Positions 30,863 to 40,622 of a stretch of DNA of 64,000 nt are shown one piece after another (positions within the stretch are counted from its first letter, which is position 1; the number at the start of each line of letters is the position of its first letter). Source of the stretch: Rhynchopus sp. YZ270_cl-10 (Eukaryota; Euglenozoa; Diplonemea; Diplonemida; Diplonemidae); contig OZ037877.1 of the NCBI GenBank assembly GCA_964035575.1, forward strand, positions 1,178,001 through 1,242,000, in the 5' to 3' direction. A program made the position numbers and the translations under genes. Below the pieces are notes generated by a model. It was not told where the DNA came from and did no database searches. It worked only from the letters and a program-made list of their open reading frames with translations.

Positions 30863-30975
30863 CAATCATAGCACCAGTACAATTCAGATGTTTTTGAACT
30901 AGATACTTTGCATTTCCACCCCACTCCTCCCGATTCTCTTGCGAATCACACTTACACCAACAGGCAAAATACACC

Positions 30976-32431
30976 ATGGAAAAAATCAAGAAGGCACCGT
31001 CTGGTCAAGCCAACACACCCAACACAGCCAATGTACCCAAGGCTAATAACCAGGTCTTTGCTGCTGTTTCCAATTTTTGTTCATTTTTAGTTGGCCCGGG
31101 GATTATCGCAGCGATACTGGTCTCATTCGTTGTCTGGCAGTTTGGTCCGAACAGCCGATACCATTTCGACAACATGCTTGAGGAGATTGTCACGGCAAAA
31201 TACAACCCCCACATACCAGACGGCTGGGCTTACATTACGAGAGACCAAGATGCGGAACTCAAGGAGAAGCTGCGCAAAAACATCGGTAGCGAGAGAGACT
31301 TCTTCTTGTTGAGGGGTGAGAGCGGCTCAGGCAAAACCACAATGACGCAGCATCTGCTCAAGGAGGATTTTGAGGACGGTGTGATCTTCGTGAACATCAA
31401 TGCAGAGTCTCTGGAGGACGTACCCAAAAACAAGATAAGGGGCGTAGTTCAAGATGCCGTGCTGGACAAATTCCCAGGGTGCAAGAACCACCCGTGCCTT
31501 GAGTCTTTTTCCTTTTCAGGCTTCATTGAACACGCCAATGATGTCAGGCAGACGTGGTTGAAGAGCAAGGGGAAGAAACCACGCACGCTAATCCTCTACA
31601 TCACTCTGGACACGGAGGATACAGTGCTCAAGTACAAGAATATGGATGATATTGCCGCGGCTATTGGTGGAATGGCAAGCCACCTTTCATCGATTTCGAA
31701 CAAATGCAAGACCATTCTCGAGTTCTCCGAAACAAGAATCTCGGACACGATCCGAGACCTCCGCGGTGATCTCAAGAGTTTCAAAGTAAAAGCAATGACA
31801 GAGAAGGAATTCCTGGATATTGGGAAACAGCTGATAAACGTGACAGATCCTGAAGGGCTTATTGAGCCGTATCTCAAGTACTATCACGACTGGTTGGGAG
31901 GACACACTAAGGCCTTGGCGCAGTTCGCGGAGGAAGCGCAGATCGACAGTATGTACCGTTTTTTGTTGCCTTTTTGTACAATGATTATGAATCATTATCT
32001 CATCGCAGTTGAGTCTGCCACCGCTGACACAAAGGACGAGGTTTTGAAGGGGCTCAAGGAAGGTATATTGTTGGGGTGGCTAGTTTGTCAATTATGACAC
32101 CATCTATTGCACAGCGATCGATACGCAGTTCAATGCTTCTGCAAAACAACTTGGCAGAGAACAACCTAAAACAACCAAGCTGTTGACGGCAATTGCTGCG
32201 ACGGGAGCCAAAGGTTTCTTTACTAATGACGTGGACGAAGACAATATCATAAACGAGTTGATGAACCGCAACTCAGACTCGACTCTGCTCCGCAAAGCGG
32301 ATCGCAACCACGTGAGGATCCACCGCTACTCTCACGCGCTTTACTTGCATGGTGTGGAACCAAATGGAACCAACATGACGGAAACAATTGACGAAGTGCA
32401 GCAGAAGTTTGAGATGAAGGCCACGTCTTGA
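30976..32431 (+). CDS. membrane-anchored P-loop ATPase, three exons (447 aa)
   Basis: Exons are 30976-31948, 32009-32062 and 32115-32431. The introns are 60 bp (GTATGT...CGCAG, no frame change) and 52 bp (GTATAT...GCACAG, needed to keep the frame). A hydrophobic helix lies at residues 36-58 (FLVGPGIIAAILVSFVVW). The Walker A motif GESGSGKT is at 114-121. A Walker B-like strand (LILYITLDTED) follows near 205. FSETRI looks like a sensor strand, and the C-terminal part could be a winged helix. It resembles the archaeal-type/STAND-like ATPase group rather than classical AAA. Its place inside the UBL-WD40 array may be chance or a functional link. The specific role is unknown. Confidence 0.75.
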
Positions 32432-34171
32432 CCAACCTTGATGGATGCAGTGTGGGAATTGTGAATATATTTTGTGATATTTTTTTATACCTACAAGCGT
32501 AGCTTAAAGGAGAAATAGTTCCTCAGATACGGTCACCAATCACCCCTCCAACAGGGTAATTGTGCAATCAACGAAAAAACCTTTTTCCCCCCTTTTCCTT
32601 ACCTATCAGAGTTACTATTTTTATTTTCATTTGTCTAAAGAGGATGTGTGGTGTGGCGTGAGAGACAGGATGCAAGACAAGGCAATGTATGTGGGGTGGA
32701 TGCTGTGGGTGTGGGGTTTTGGGTGACAACTTGTGGCTCTCTGTACAGGCACTTTAAAATGAGTGCCCACAACTACAGTCAGAAAGTGCCACCAAATAGG
32801 GTAACAACACTACTGAACCGAACTAATTGAACTACTCTGGTAGACTGCGCTTTTGTTTCCTGAGCAATATTCTGAAGACAAGTTGGCTGATGATGGTGAC
32901 TGTATGTGTTCCAAGTGAGCTAAGAACAATAGAAATCAGTGTGTTCCAGGTGCTTCCGTCACGAAAGCCGAAAGTCAACAACACAGAAACTAAAGATGAA
33001 TCAACGATAGTGAAGCAAACTTATAGAATACCAGGGAAGGAAAGGAAAGAAAGAAGCCTTGGCAGATGAACGTGCCTCCCGTGCACACACATCCTTCAAG
33101 CTTCAAAAGAATGAAGACAAACACGAAAGTTGAGACAGTGACCTTTTTATGATCGTTCGTTGTGTTTCTTTTGCAACGTATTTGCAAAAAGACTTTCGCA
33201 ACGGGGGAAGCAACAAATGAATGTTTTCTGGTGGTGCTGTCACGTTTTTCATGAAGCATTCCCAACCCCGTTCTTCTGTTAAACTACGAGAGCAAATATG
33301 GAGCGGAGGGGTGCACGCGTCTTTGCAGACACGTATGTGAGGATTGAGGTGTGGGTGAAGTAAAAAGAAAGAAGAAACTAATGTGTGGAACAGGCAAGAA
33401 AGGAAGCAAGAAAAGAAACAAAAGCTGGCAGCACTACTAAACCAAGGTACAGTACTATGAGGCGGAGTGCCCCATCATGCTCCTTCGACACATACGAAGT
33501 GTACCACACCACGTCAGCACAGAGCAGCAAGAGGCTCACAATCGCACAGCCTGCAGCAACACAAAGGACCACGACCACAAGAGTGTGTATACCCGTTGTT
33601 TCCGACCGTCTTGTGTCTTCTGTGCACGCTGCAAGGACAACACAACCAGGGCTCGAGGTGTCAGGAAAAATTCCCTGTCCCGCGGCCCCTTTTTCCGGGA
33701 TTTTGATTTTCTGGTCACTATTTTTGTCTTGCCTCTCTCCCCTCCTTCGGAAATTCAACATCAGTTTCTGCAAATAGAAAAAAAAGCCCTTCTGAGACAT
33801 GACCCCACCCCCACCCTAGTGTTTTCTCCATTCTTCCCACTTCACTTATCACTCAAATATCTCCTTCTCAAGCCCTGTGGAGACCGATTCTTGCTTCACG
33901 GCCGCATCAATGGGAGGGTGGGTTGTGGAGGTAGATGATGGTATCCAAACCGGTGGAGGTGCTTGCTTCTTTCATGCCTTTTGAATGTTGTGTACGTACA
34001 TACACGAGTATCTCATAAAGCACTCATTCTTCTTCTTCGTTGCAAAATCTCCTTCCATAAACACAAAACACACGTGGTCTTCATGTGTGGTGGAAGTATC
34101 GACTTCCATTGTGCACGTCATCGCTCTGACAATAGGAACAATATCGTCTTGCTCTGTTACTTTTACACATG
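32432..34171. other. 1.7-kb non-coding stretch inside array 2
   Basis: The segment at about 32508-32570 (GGAGAAATAGTT..., GTGCAATCAACGAAAA) is similar to 60143-60220, so it is a dispersed intergenic repeat. Otherwise the sequence is AT- and purine/pyrimidine-tract rich. One minus-strand frame at 33378-33800 is listed separately. No RNA gene is recognised. Confidence 0.5.
33378..33800 (-). CDS. doubtful ORF with two hydrophobic segments (140 aa)
   Basis: The minus-strand frame starts MSQKGFFFYLQKLMLNF and contains two strongly hydrophobic stretches (TLVVVVLCVAAGCAIVSLLL and LIVLYLGLVVLPAFVSFLA). This would suit a two-pass membrane protein. Against it, all other host genes are on the plus strand, no domain is recognised, and there is no acceptor context. 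It may be chance. Confidence 0.2.
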   Translation of the reverse strand: MSQKGFFFYLQKLMLNFRRRGERQDKNSDQKIKIPEKGAAGQGIFPDTSSPGCVVLAACTEDTRRSETTGIHTLVVVVLCVAAGCAIVSLLLLCADVVWYTSYVSKEHDGALRLIVLYLGLVVLPAFVSFLASFLACSTH

Positions 34172-34222
34172 TTTGGGCGTGTGGACATCGAAACAGCTGA
34201 ATGTGTATTTGAAGACGTCTCA
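34172..34222 (+). pseudogene. 50-bp coding scrap of a UBL-WD40 gene
   Basis: GGGCGTGTGGACATCGAAAC through GAAGACGTCTCAGAAA matches the VWNIETGECVFEDVS strand of the family and then breaks off into the normal array spacer (TTCCTGCACCTTACC...). It marks another copy lost by deletion. Confidence 0.75.
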
Positions 34223-34399
34223 GAAAAGAGGTGTTTTGATGTTGCTGTTCCCTTTCCTGCACCTTACCTCGATACCACGCGGGAAGATACGAAAACATAG
34301 ATGCACATGTCTCGTTTCCCAAACAAACACCACCCCACCCCTCATCTACCTGCCCTTCCCACACACCTGTCCCCACAGAACAGAGTTACTCCCCTGAAC

Positions 34400-35491
34400 A
34401 TGGACATCACAGGACACTTCGAGTCTGCAAGCTGTGTGATAGAAGTGGACGGGAGCGAGACACTTGCACAGGTGAAGAGGAAGCTTCTTGCGGAGCTTGG
34501 CGTGCCACATGCTCGGCATGTTGGTGTGCGGATGAAAGGCGGTGGCGACATCGGCAACGACGACTTGCGCATCTGCGACACGGAGATGGATGAGGGATGT
34601 GCCGTTGAGCTGTACTGCACTGGTGCCAACATCACTCCTGGGGTGATACCATCTTCAGATGACACATACTGGCTCACACTCTCCCCGTGTGATCGGTACC
34701 TTGCAGTGATGTGGAATCATGAGGGGAGTCTGTCCATCTTCGACACGGAAACACATGAGAGTTTGTGCCACTTTCCTGCACAGGTGGGTTCCACACCAGC
34801 ATTCTCACCTTGCAGTGAGTGGATATCAAGCGTCAACGAGGACACGCAGTGTGCTGAAGTTCATGACGTGAAGACAGGTGCATTGAAGCACTCCTTTGGA
34901 GATGAAGGTGGTGATAGGAAGACCACGGCATGGTCACCCTGTGGAACAAAGCTGTTGTCGTGCTGCAGGAACAAGGGTTTGCAGGTGTGGGACATTGCAA
35001 CAGGCGTTGTTGTGCATGAATGGAGCCACATTGTGGACAGCGACTGCGTCATGGTTGTGACAGGCGACAGGGTGGCGATGTGTGGGGAGGACAGCGACCT
35101 TCTCACTGTCTGGGACTACACGACAGGGGTGGAGGTGCTTGTTCTGACCTGCCCTTCGACTGTTGCGTATGTGGCACTGTCACCAAACCAGCGTTTCATT
35201 GCAGCGTTTTGCGAAAAATGTGTGCGTGTGTGGAACATGGAAACAGGTGAATGTGTATTTGAAGACGTTTCAGAAACCGACTGGGTTGATGTTGCTGTGT
35301 CGAACGACACTGTTGCTGTCTACTCGTCTAGTGGCTCTTATGTTTTGAGCTCGTGGTCCATCTCAACAGGGGAACAACGGTTGCACCGTGAATTTGAACG
35401 GAAGCAGGGTTCCTACGGTGTTGCGATCAGCAGCTGTGGTGGTGTGGTGATGTACGGCAGGGATAAGGGTATTGAGATTGTTGACATCTGA
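34400..35491 (+). CDS. UBL-WD40 protein, copy W8 (363 aa)
   Basis: Starts after the standard acceptor and leader. The N-terminal blade is MWNHEGSLSIFDTETHESLC with QVGSTPAF. The C-terminal blades are type A with a shortened loop (YSSSGSYVLSSWSISTGEQR) compared with the VSVLRACYVLSSWS of W2. The frame is intact and ends EIVDI. Unknown function; UBL plus propeller suggests protein-protein interaction. Confidence 0.9.
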   Translation: MDITGHFESASCVIEVDGSETLAQVKRKLLAELGVPHARHVGVRMKGGGDIGNDDLRICDTEMDEGCAVELYCTGANITPGVIPSSDDTYWLTLSPCDRYLAVMWNHEGSLSIFDTETHESLCHFPAQVGSTPAFSPCSEWISSVNEDTQCAEVHDVKTGALKHSFGDEGGDRKTTAWSPCGTKLLSCCRNKGLQVWDIATGVVVHEWSHIVDSDCVMVVTGDRVAMCGEDSDLLTVWDYTTGVEVLVLTCPSTVAYVALSPNQRFIAAFCEKCVRVWNMETGECVFEDVSETDWVDVAVSNDTVAVYSSSGSYVLSSWSISTGEQRLHREFERKQGSYGVAISSCGGVVMYGRDKGIEIVDI

Positions 35492-35696
35492 CACCTGTCT
35501 TGAACCTACTTCCACTCATAAAAGGTGCCATCTAACTTTACTTCCCTTTCCTGCGCCTTGCCTGGGTAACTCCACGCGGGAAGATACGACAAGATAGATG
35601 CACATGTCTCGTTTCCCAAACAAACACCACCCCACCCCTCATCTACCTGCCCTTCCCACACACCTGTCCCCACAGAACAGAGTTACTCCCCTGAAC

Positions 35697-36776
35697 ATGG
35701 ACATCACAGGACACTTCGAGTCTGCAAGCTGTGTGATAGAAGTGGATGGGAGCGCCACCCTTGCACAGGTGAAGGGGAAGCTTCTTGCGGAGCTTGGCGT
35801 GCCACGTGCTCGGCAGGTTGGTGTGCGGATGAAAGGCGGTGGCGACATCGGCAACGACAACTTGCGCATCTGCGACACGGAGATGGATGAGGGATGTGCC
35901 GTTGAGCTGTACTGCACTGGTGCCAACATCACTCCTGGGGTGATACCAGCTCCATATAACACATACTCCCTCACACTCTCCCCGTGTGATCGGTACCTTG
36001 CAGTTAATCATTGCGAAGTCGAGGTTCTGTCCATCTTCGACACGGAAACACATGAGAGTCTGTGTCGATTCCCTGCAAACTCGTATTCTTTCCCAGCATT
36101 CTCACCTTGCAGTGAGTGGATAACATGCGTCAACGACGACACGCAGTGTGCTGAAGTTCATGACGTGAAGACAGGTGCATTGAAGCACTCCTTTGGAGAT
36201 GAAGGTGGTGATAGGAAGACCACGGCATGGTCACCCTGTGGAACAAAGCTGTTGTCGTGCTGCAGGAACAAGGGTTTGCAGGTGTGGGACATTGCAACAG
36301 GCGTTGTTGTGCATGAATGGAGCCACATTGTGCAGAGAGAGGGCGTCATGGTTGTGACAGGCAACAGGGTGGCGATGTGTGGGGAGGAGATGCAGCTACT
36401 CACTGTCTGGGACTACACGACAGGGGTGGAGGTGCTTGTTCTTACATGCCGTACTGGTGTTGAGTTCATTGCACTGTCACCCAACCAGCGTTTCATTGCA
36501 GCGTGTTACAGCAGTGATGTGCAGGTCTGGAATATTGAAACTGGTGAATGTGTATTTGAAGATAGCTCAGGAATCTGCTGGCCGGATGTTGCTGTGTCCA
36601 ACGACGTTATTGCTGTCTACTCCTGTGATACCTTGTGCGCGTGGTCCATCTCAACAGGGGAACAACTGTTAATTCGTGAATTTGAGAACAACAGTTCTTA
36701 CGGTGTTGCCATGAGCAGCTGTGGTGGTGTGGTGATGTACGGCAGGGATAAGGGTATTGAGATTGTTGACATCTGA
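35697..36776 (+). CDS. UBL-WD40 protein, copy W9 (359 aa)
   Basis: Standard spacer, acceptor and start. It is the closest partner of W3 in its variable blocks (NHCEVEVLSIFDTETHESLC, NSYSFPAF, type-B blades CRTGVEFIALSPNQRFIAAC and ENNSSYGVA). The UBL carries DNLRICDT instead of the common DDLRICDT, a change shared with its neighbour W10. Unit-by-unit patchwork of this kind indicates conversion between neighbours. The frame is intact. Confidence 0.9.
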   Translation: MDITGHFESASCVIEVDGSATLAQVKGKLLAELGVPRARQVGVRMKGGGDIGNDNLRICDTEMDEGCAVELYCTGANITPGVIPAPYNTYSLTLSPCDRYLAVNHCEVEVLSIFDTETHESLCRFPANSYSFPAFSPCSEWITCVNDDTQCAEVHDVKTGALKHSFGDEGGDRKTTAWSPCGTKLLSCCRNKGLQVWDIATGVVVHEWSHIVQREGVMVVTGNRVAMCGEEMQLLTVWDYTTGVEVLVLTCRTGVEFIALSPNQRFIAACYSSDVQVWNIETGECVFEDSSGICWPDVAVSNDVIAVYSCDTLCAWSISTGEQLLIREFENNSSYGVAMSSCGGVVMYGRDKGIEIVDI

Positions 36777-36981
36777 CACCTGTCTTGAACCCACTTCCAC
36801 AAATGAAAGGTGCCATCTAACTTTACTTCCCTTTCCTGCACCTTGCCTGGGTAACTCCACGTGGACAGATACGTAAAGATAGATGCACATGTCTCGTTTA
36901 CCAAACAAACACCACCCCACCCCTCATCTACCTGCCCTTCCCACACACCTGTCCCCACAGAACAGAGTTACTCCCCTGAAC

Positions 36982-38061
36982 ATGGACATCACAGGACACT
37001 TCGAGTCTGCAAGCTGTGTGATAGAAGTGGATGGGAGCGAGACACTTGCACAGGTGAAGGGGAAGCTTCTTGCGGAGCTTGGCGTGCCACGTGCTCGGCA
37101 GGTTGGTGTGCGGATGAAAGGCGGTGGCGACATCGGCAACGACAACTTGCGCATCTGCGACACGGTGATGGATGAGGGATGTGCCGTTGAGCTGTACTAT
37201 GCGGGTGCCAACATCACTCCTGGGGTGATACAAACTCCACATACCACACACTCGCTCACACTCTCCCCGTGTGATCGGTACCTTGCAGTGATGTGGAATC
37301 TTGAGAGATGTCTGTCCATCTTCGACACGGAAACACATGAGAGTCTGTGCCGCTTTTCTACGAGCTTGGATGCTTTCCCAGCATTCTCACCTTGCAGTGA
37401 GTGGATATCAAGCGTCAACGAGGACACGCAGTGTGCTAAAGTTCATGATGTGAAGACAGGTGCATTGAAGCACTCCTTTGGAGATGAAGGTGCTGAGATC
37501 ATGACAACGGCATGGTCGCCCTGTGGAACAAAGCTGTTGTCGTGCTGCAGGAACAAGGGTTTGCAGGTGTGGGACATTGCAACAGGCGTTGTTGTGTATG
37601 AATGGGACCACATTGTGGAGAGCGACAGCGTCATGGTTGTGACAGGCGACAGGGTGGCGATGTGTGGGGAGGACAGCGACCTCGTCACTGTCTGGGACTA
37701 CACGACAGGGGTGGAGGTGCTTGTTCTTACCTGCCCTTCGACTGTTGCGTATGTGGCACTGTCACCAAACCAGCGTTTCATTGCAGCGTTTTGCGCAAAA
37801 TGTGTGCGTGTGTGGAACATCGAAACTGGTGAATGTGTATTTGAAGACGTTTCAGAAACCCACTGGGTTGATGTTGCTGTGTCCAACGACACTGTTGCTG
37901 TCTACTCTTCAGAGACATTATGCGTGTGGTCCATCTCAACAGGGGAACAACTGTTAAATCGTGAATTTGAGAACAACAGTTCTTACGGTGTTGCGATCAG
38001 CAGCTGTGGTGGTGTGGTGATGTACGGCAGGGATGAGTGTGTTGAGATTGTTGCCATCTGA
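36982..38061 (+). CDS. UBL-WD40 protein, copy W10, internal chimera (359 aa)
   Basis: Standard start. The UBL has DNLRICDT like W9 and YYAGANITPG in place of YCTGANITPG. The first blade (NLERCLSIFDTETHESLCRF) is unique. The middle blades are type A (TCPSTVAYVALSPNQRFIAA, VSETHWVDVAVSNDTVAVYS), then the sequence switches to type B for the final blade (LCVWSISTGEQLLNREFENN). The switch lies inside a conserved stretch around 37900. It is the clearest single recombinant of the family. It ends VEIVAI. The frame is intact. Confidence 0.9.
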   Translation: MDITGHFESASCVIEVDGSETLAQVKGKLLAELGVPRARQVGVRMKGGGDIGNDNLRICDTVMDEGCAVELYYAGANITPGVIQTPHTTHSLTLSPCDRYLAVMWNLERCLSIFDTETHESLCRFSTSLDAFPAFSPCSEWISSVNEDTQCAKVHDVKTGALKHSFGDEGAEIMTTAWSPCGTKLLSCCRNKGLQVWDIATGVVVYEWDHIVESDSVMVVTGDRVAMCGEDSDLVTVWDYTTGVEVLVLTCPSTVAYVALSPNQRFIAAFCAKCVRVWNIETGECVFEDVSETHWVDVAVSNDTVAVYSSETLCVWSISTGEQLLNREFENNSSYGVAISSCGGVVMYGRDECVEIVAI

Positions 38062-38463
38062 CACCTGTCTTGAACCCACTTCCACGAATGAAAGGTGACA
38101 CCAGTAGCTACAAAGCTACCCGGGCTGCACAGGCCTGGGGACGTGATGGTTCACAACGATCAGAGTTTGTGGACCTTTGTGTTTAGTATAGCTACCGACC
38201 AGGGAAGAGCCAACTTTTTCAGAAAAAACAGGAAAATAACAGACTTTCCTACATTGTCCAACAAAAAATGCCCTTTTTTTTCCAATCCACATCACTGCCT
38301 ACATTGGCGGAAAAGGGGAAAAAAGATTTTCTATTTCACTGACACATCACGGTTTTCACAACTTCCCTTCCTCAATTTTTCACAAAACACATCACGACCT
38401 CACGCCCTTTAGCCAAACCCACCACTCCCACCACCACCCCTCCCCACTTCTCTTCACCAACAC
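38062..38463. other. spacer between array 2 and the diverged paralog
   Basis: Only the first ~35 bp match the array 3' flank. The rest is unrelated AT-rich sequence ending in a pyrimidine/A-rich leader (CCACCACCCCTCCCCACTTC...) before the next ATG. Confidence 0.5.
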
Positions 38464-39531
38464 ATGGAGGTCACCGGACACAGCGAGAGCGGCGAGACCT
38501 GCGTTGTCACTGTTGGACCTGACGAGACGGTGCACTCCTTAAAACGCCTTCTCCTGGACGAGCTGGGTGAGGGGGGAGATGCTGCGAGGCTTGCACTCTG
38601 TTTGCACGGCAACGACACACGTCTGGATGAGGAGGAACGCATCTGCGACATTGCCTTGGAAGCAGGGGGTGCTGTGGATCTGATACGCATGCACGGACCC
38701 CCACGCCTCGGGCACATCTGTCATGGAGGCCGCCTTGTCTCTCTCTCCCCATGCAACCGTTACGCAGCCGTCACAACCGTCTCCAAAACGGTTCAACTCT
38801 TTTCCCCCGAAACCCATGTCGTCCTCGGAAGCTTCCCAGCTTCCCCGAATGTCGCCGCAAAGTTCAGCCCCCTCGGGGATTGGATTGTATCAGGGCACCC
38901 TTCTAAAAATGTGCTTCAGTTGCACTGTGCTCGCACCTCAAATTTTGTACGTTGTTTTGATGAAACGCATTTGGTTTGGACACCGTGTGGATTGATGCTT
39001 ACGGGGAAGAAGGACTGCCCTGTGTTGAAGCTGTGGTCGCCGGAGGAGAGTGAGGAGTGTTTGCGGACGGTGGAGGTGGGGGTGGTCGAGGAGTTGTACG
39101 GTGTGTCGGCAAAGGGGGGGGCGGTGTTGATGAGAGGGGAGGTGGAGGATGTGGTGGTGGGGAGGTCGATGCGCAATGGTGAGGTGCTGTTTCGGCTGCA
39201 GGGGCATACGAATAGCGTGCGTGCCTGCGTGCTGTCTGCGAACGAAACCACGATATACACCTCAGCGCGAGACAGAACCTGCCGCATCTGGCATCCCACC
39301 GGGGCCTGCATCGCAGTGTTCCTTCTGGACGCAGGACACACCTTAGCCCTCGCAAAGCACAACCGCTTTGCCACCCATTCCGACAACGAGCTCTCCCTCT
39401 GGTCTGTCGTCAGAGGCAGGCCACAGAGCAAAGGCACCTACCCGAATACACATTCATTTGCGTTGGGCAAGTGCGGGAAGGTTGTCCTCGTAGTCGATAG
39501 GGAGGGGAGCGTCGTGGCGTCTTCTGTGTGA
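38464..39531 (+). CDS. diverged UBL-WD40 paralog, W11 (355 aa)
   Basis: MEVTGHSESGETCVVTVGPD aligns with MDITGHFESASCVIEVDGSE, and ERICDIALEAGGAVDLI aligns with LRICDTEMDEGCAVELY, so the UBL is homologous. The propeller is much diverged (VSLSPCNRYAAV, VLKLWSPEES, LFRLQGHTNSVRACVLSAN, RTCRIWHPTGAC). One blade is a near-canonical WD40 repeat with HTNSVRAC and TCRIWHP. This copy takes no part in the mosaic exchange and may represent the ancestral, functionally separate gene. The preceding sequence lacks the array spacer. Confidence 0.85.
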   Translation: MEVTGHSESGETCVVTVGPDETVHSLKRLLLDELGEGGDAARLALCLHGNDTRLDEEERICDIALEAGGAVDLIRMHGPPRLGHICHGGRLVSLSPCNRYAAVTTVSKTVQLFSPETHVVLGSFPASPNVAAKFSPLGDWIVSGHPSKNVLQLHCARTSNFVRCFDETHLVWTPCGLMLTGKKDCPVLKLWSPEESEECLRTVEVGVVEELYGVSAKGGAVLMRGEVEDVVVGRSMRNGEVLFRLQGHTNSVRACVLSANETTIYTSARDRTCRIWHPTGACIAVFLLDAGHTLALAKHNRFATHSDNELSLWSVVRGRPQSKGTYPNTHSFALGKCGKVVLVVDREGSVVASSV

Positions 39532-40299
39532 TGTGGAAAAAAAAAGGGTTTATTTGTCAGAAAGCGTGATCCAAGAGATTTGTAGTGCGGAAAAAAAAAA
39601 ATGATTCTCGTAGGGGAAGATACGATTAGTGATATTCTCTGGGAATCTCCATCCTTTTTAGAAACGAGCCAAAAGAACGGTCAGAGTGATCGTAGCTTAA
39701 AAAAAATACCGTTTTACCCCACAACCGTGTTGTGTTAGGCAGTTTGGTTAATAATAAAAAAAGCACAAACAAACTAAGATCGCGTTATGCATGAAAACGT
39801 ACGATTTTTTTTTGCGTGTTTTTAGTAATCAAACACTTAAGATCTTAGGTCAGCATGAGAAACGTCAGAAACGTTCTTTACATTTTATTGGTCGGACCTC
39901 TATCCCAGTCTGAAAGCAAGCGATTTATTGCGATTTATTGATGCAACAATTAAAAACAAAACAACAACAAAAACACAACTTGCAAAAGTAACATCTGTGT
40001 CACCTCTACTGTTCCCACCCTCGCCCTTTTACGTTTTTTCTACTTTTTTTTACTAATGTGTTGCCACATAGACAGCCGTCCCTTCCCACTGTGCCCCACT
40101 CACTGCAGTGGACGCACCACTATGTGGAGGTTCTCTGAATATCAAACACGCCCCTACCCCACAGTGTGCCACCTAAAATGCTTTTTTCGGCAAAAAAAAC
40201 AAGCCTGGAGTGGAGAGAACCAACCATTTTTTGTTTTTTTTTTTTACCACTCTTTTCTATTAGCTACCCCCACAGCATAACATATTACACACATCAACC
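39532..40299. other. non-coding spacer
   Basis: AT-rich sequence with A- and T-runs. It ends CTACCCCCACAG, a likely acceptor 26 bp before the ATG of the PB1-like ORF. Nothing else is seen. Confidence 0.5.
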
Positions 40300-40622
40300 A
40301 TGGCAGCCCCAGCAACCGCGCCGCCCCTCGCTGTACCCTACACTGGGGACGAGGTGTCCGTCAAGGTCACGTTCTGTTCTGGGAAGGCCTACCGGAGGGG
40401 GCGCTTCAGCAACCCTTCGTTCGAGGATTTCGTTGATTGGCTGATGGTCTCGCTCCCTTACCCTGAGCCCATCGCATATCAGACGAAGACGGAGACGTCA
40501 TCGCGATCAGCAGTGCGGAGGATTGGGACGAATGCGTGCGAATCTGGCGCAACAATGACGAGAAGATGTTGAAGCTTGTACACCATGGCAGTAGGTGCAA
40601 CAGATTCCCTTATTTTAATTAA
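40300..40622 (+). pseudogene. PB1-like domain ORF with a frame break
   Basis: The ATG frame (MAAPATAPPLAVPYTGDEV) contains VKVTFCSGKAYRRGRFSNPS and FEDFVDWL, as in the first half of PB1 domains (basic cluster KAYRRGRF). The acidic OPCA half continues in another frame from about 40459: SDEDGDVIAISSAEDWDECV, then RIWRNNDEKMLKLVHH, stopping at 40622. The two halves are contiguous in DNA. The joint is either a one-step frameshift (pseudogene or assembly error) or a tiny intron I could not place with good sites. PB1 domains mediate pairing between signalling scaffolds. No further domain follows. Confidence 0.6.

Larger units (their letters stand above)
28467..38061 (+). repeat. tandem gene array 2 (copies W6-W10)
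   Basis: Five UBL-WD40 genes lie in one direction. W6-W7 and W8-W9-W10 keep the standard spacer with periods of about 1.29-1.30 kb. Between W7 and W8 there is a 3.5-kb interruption with a P-loop ATPase gene and non-coding DNA. A 50-bp coding scrap of another copy lies at the right end of the interruption. Confidence 0.85.

Noticed and set aside
38095-38412. 105-residue frame between W10 and W11
   Set aside because: It has no domain, no acceptor context and low-complexity ends, so it is probably spacer.
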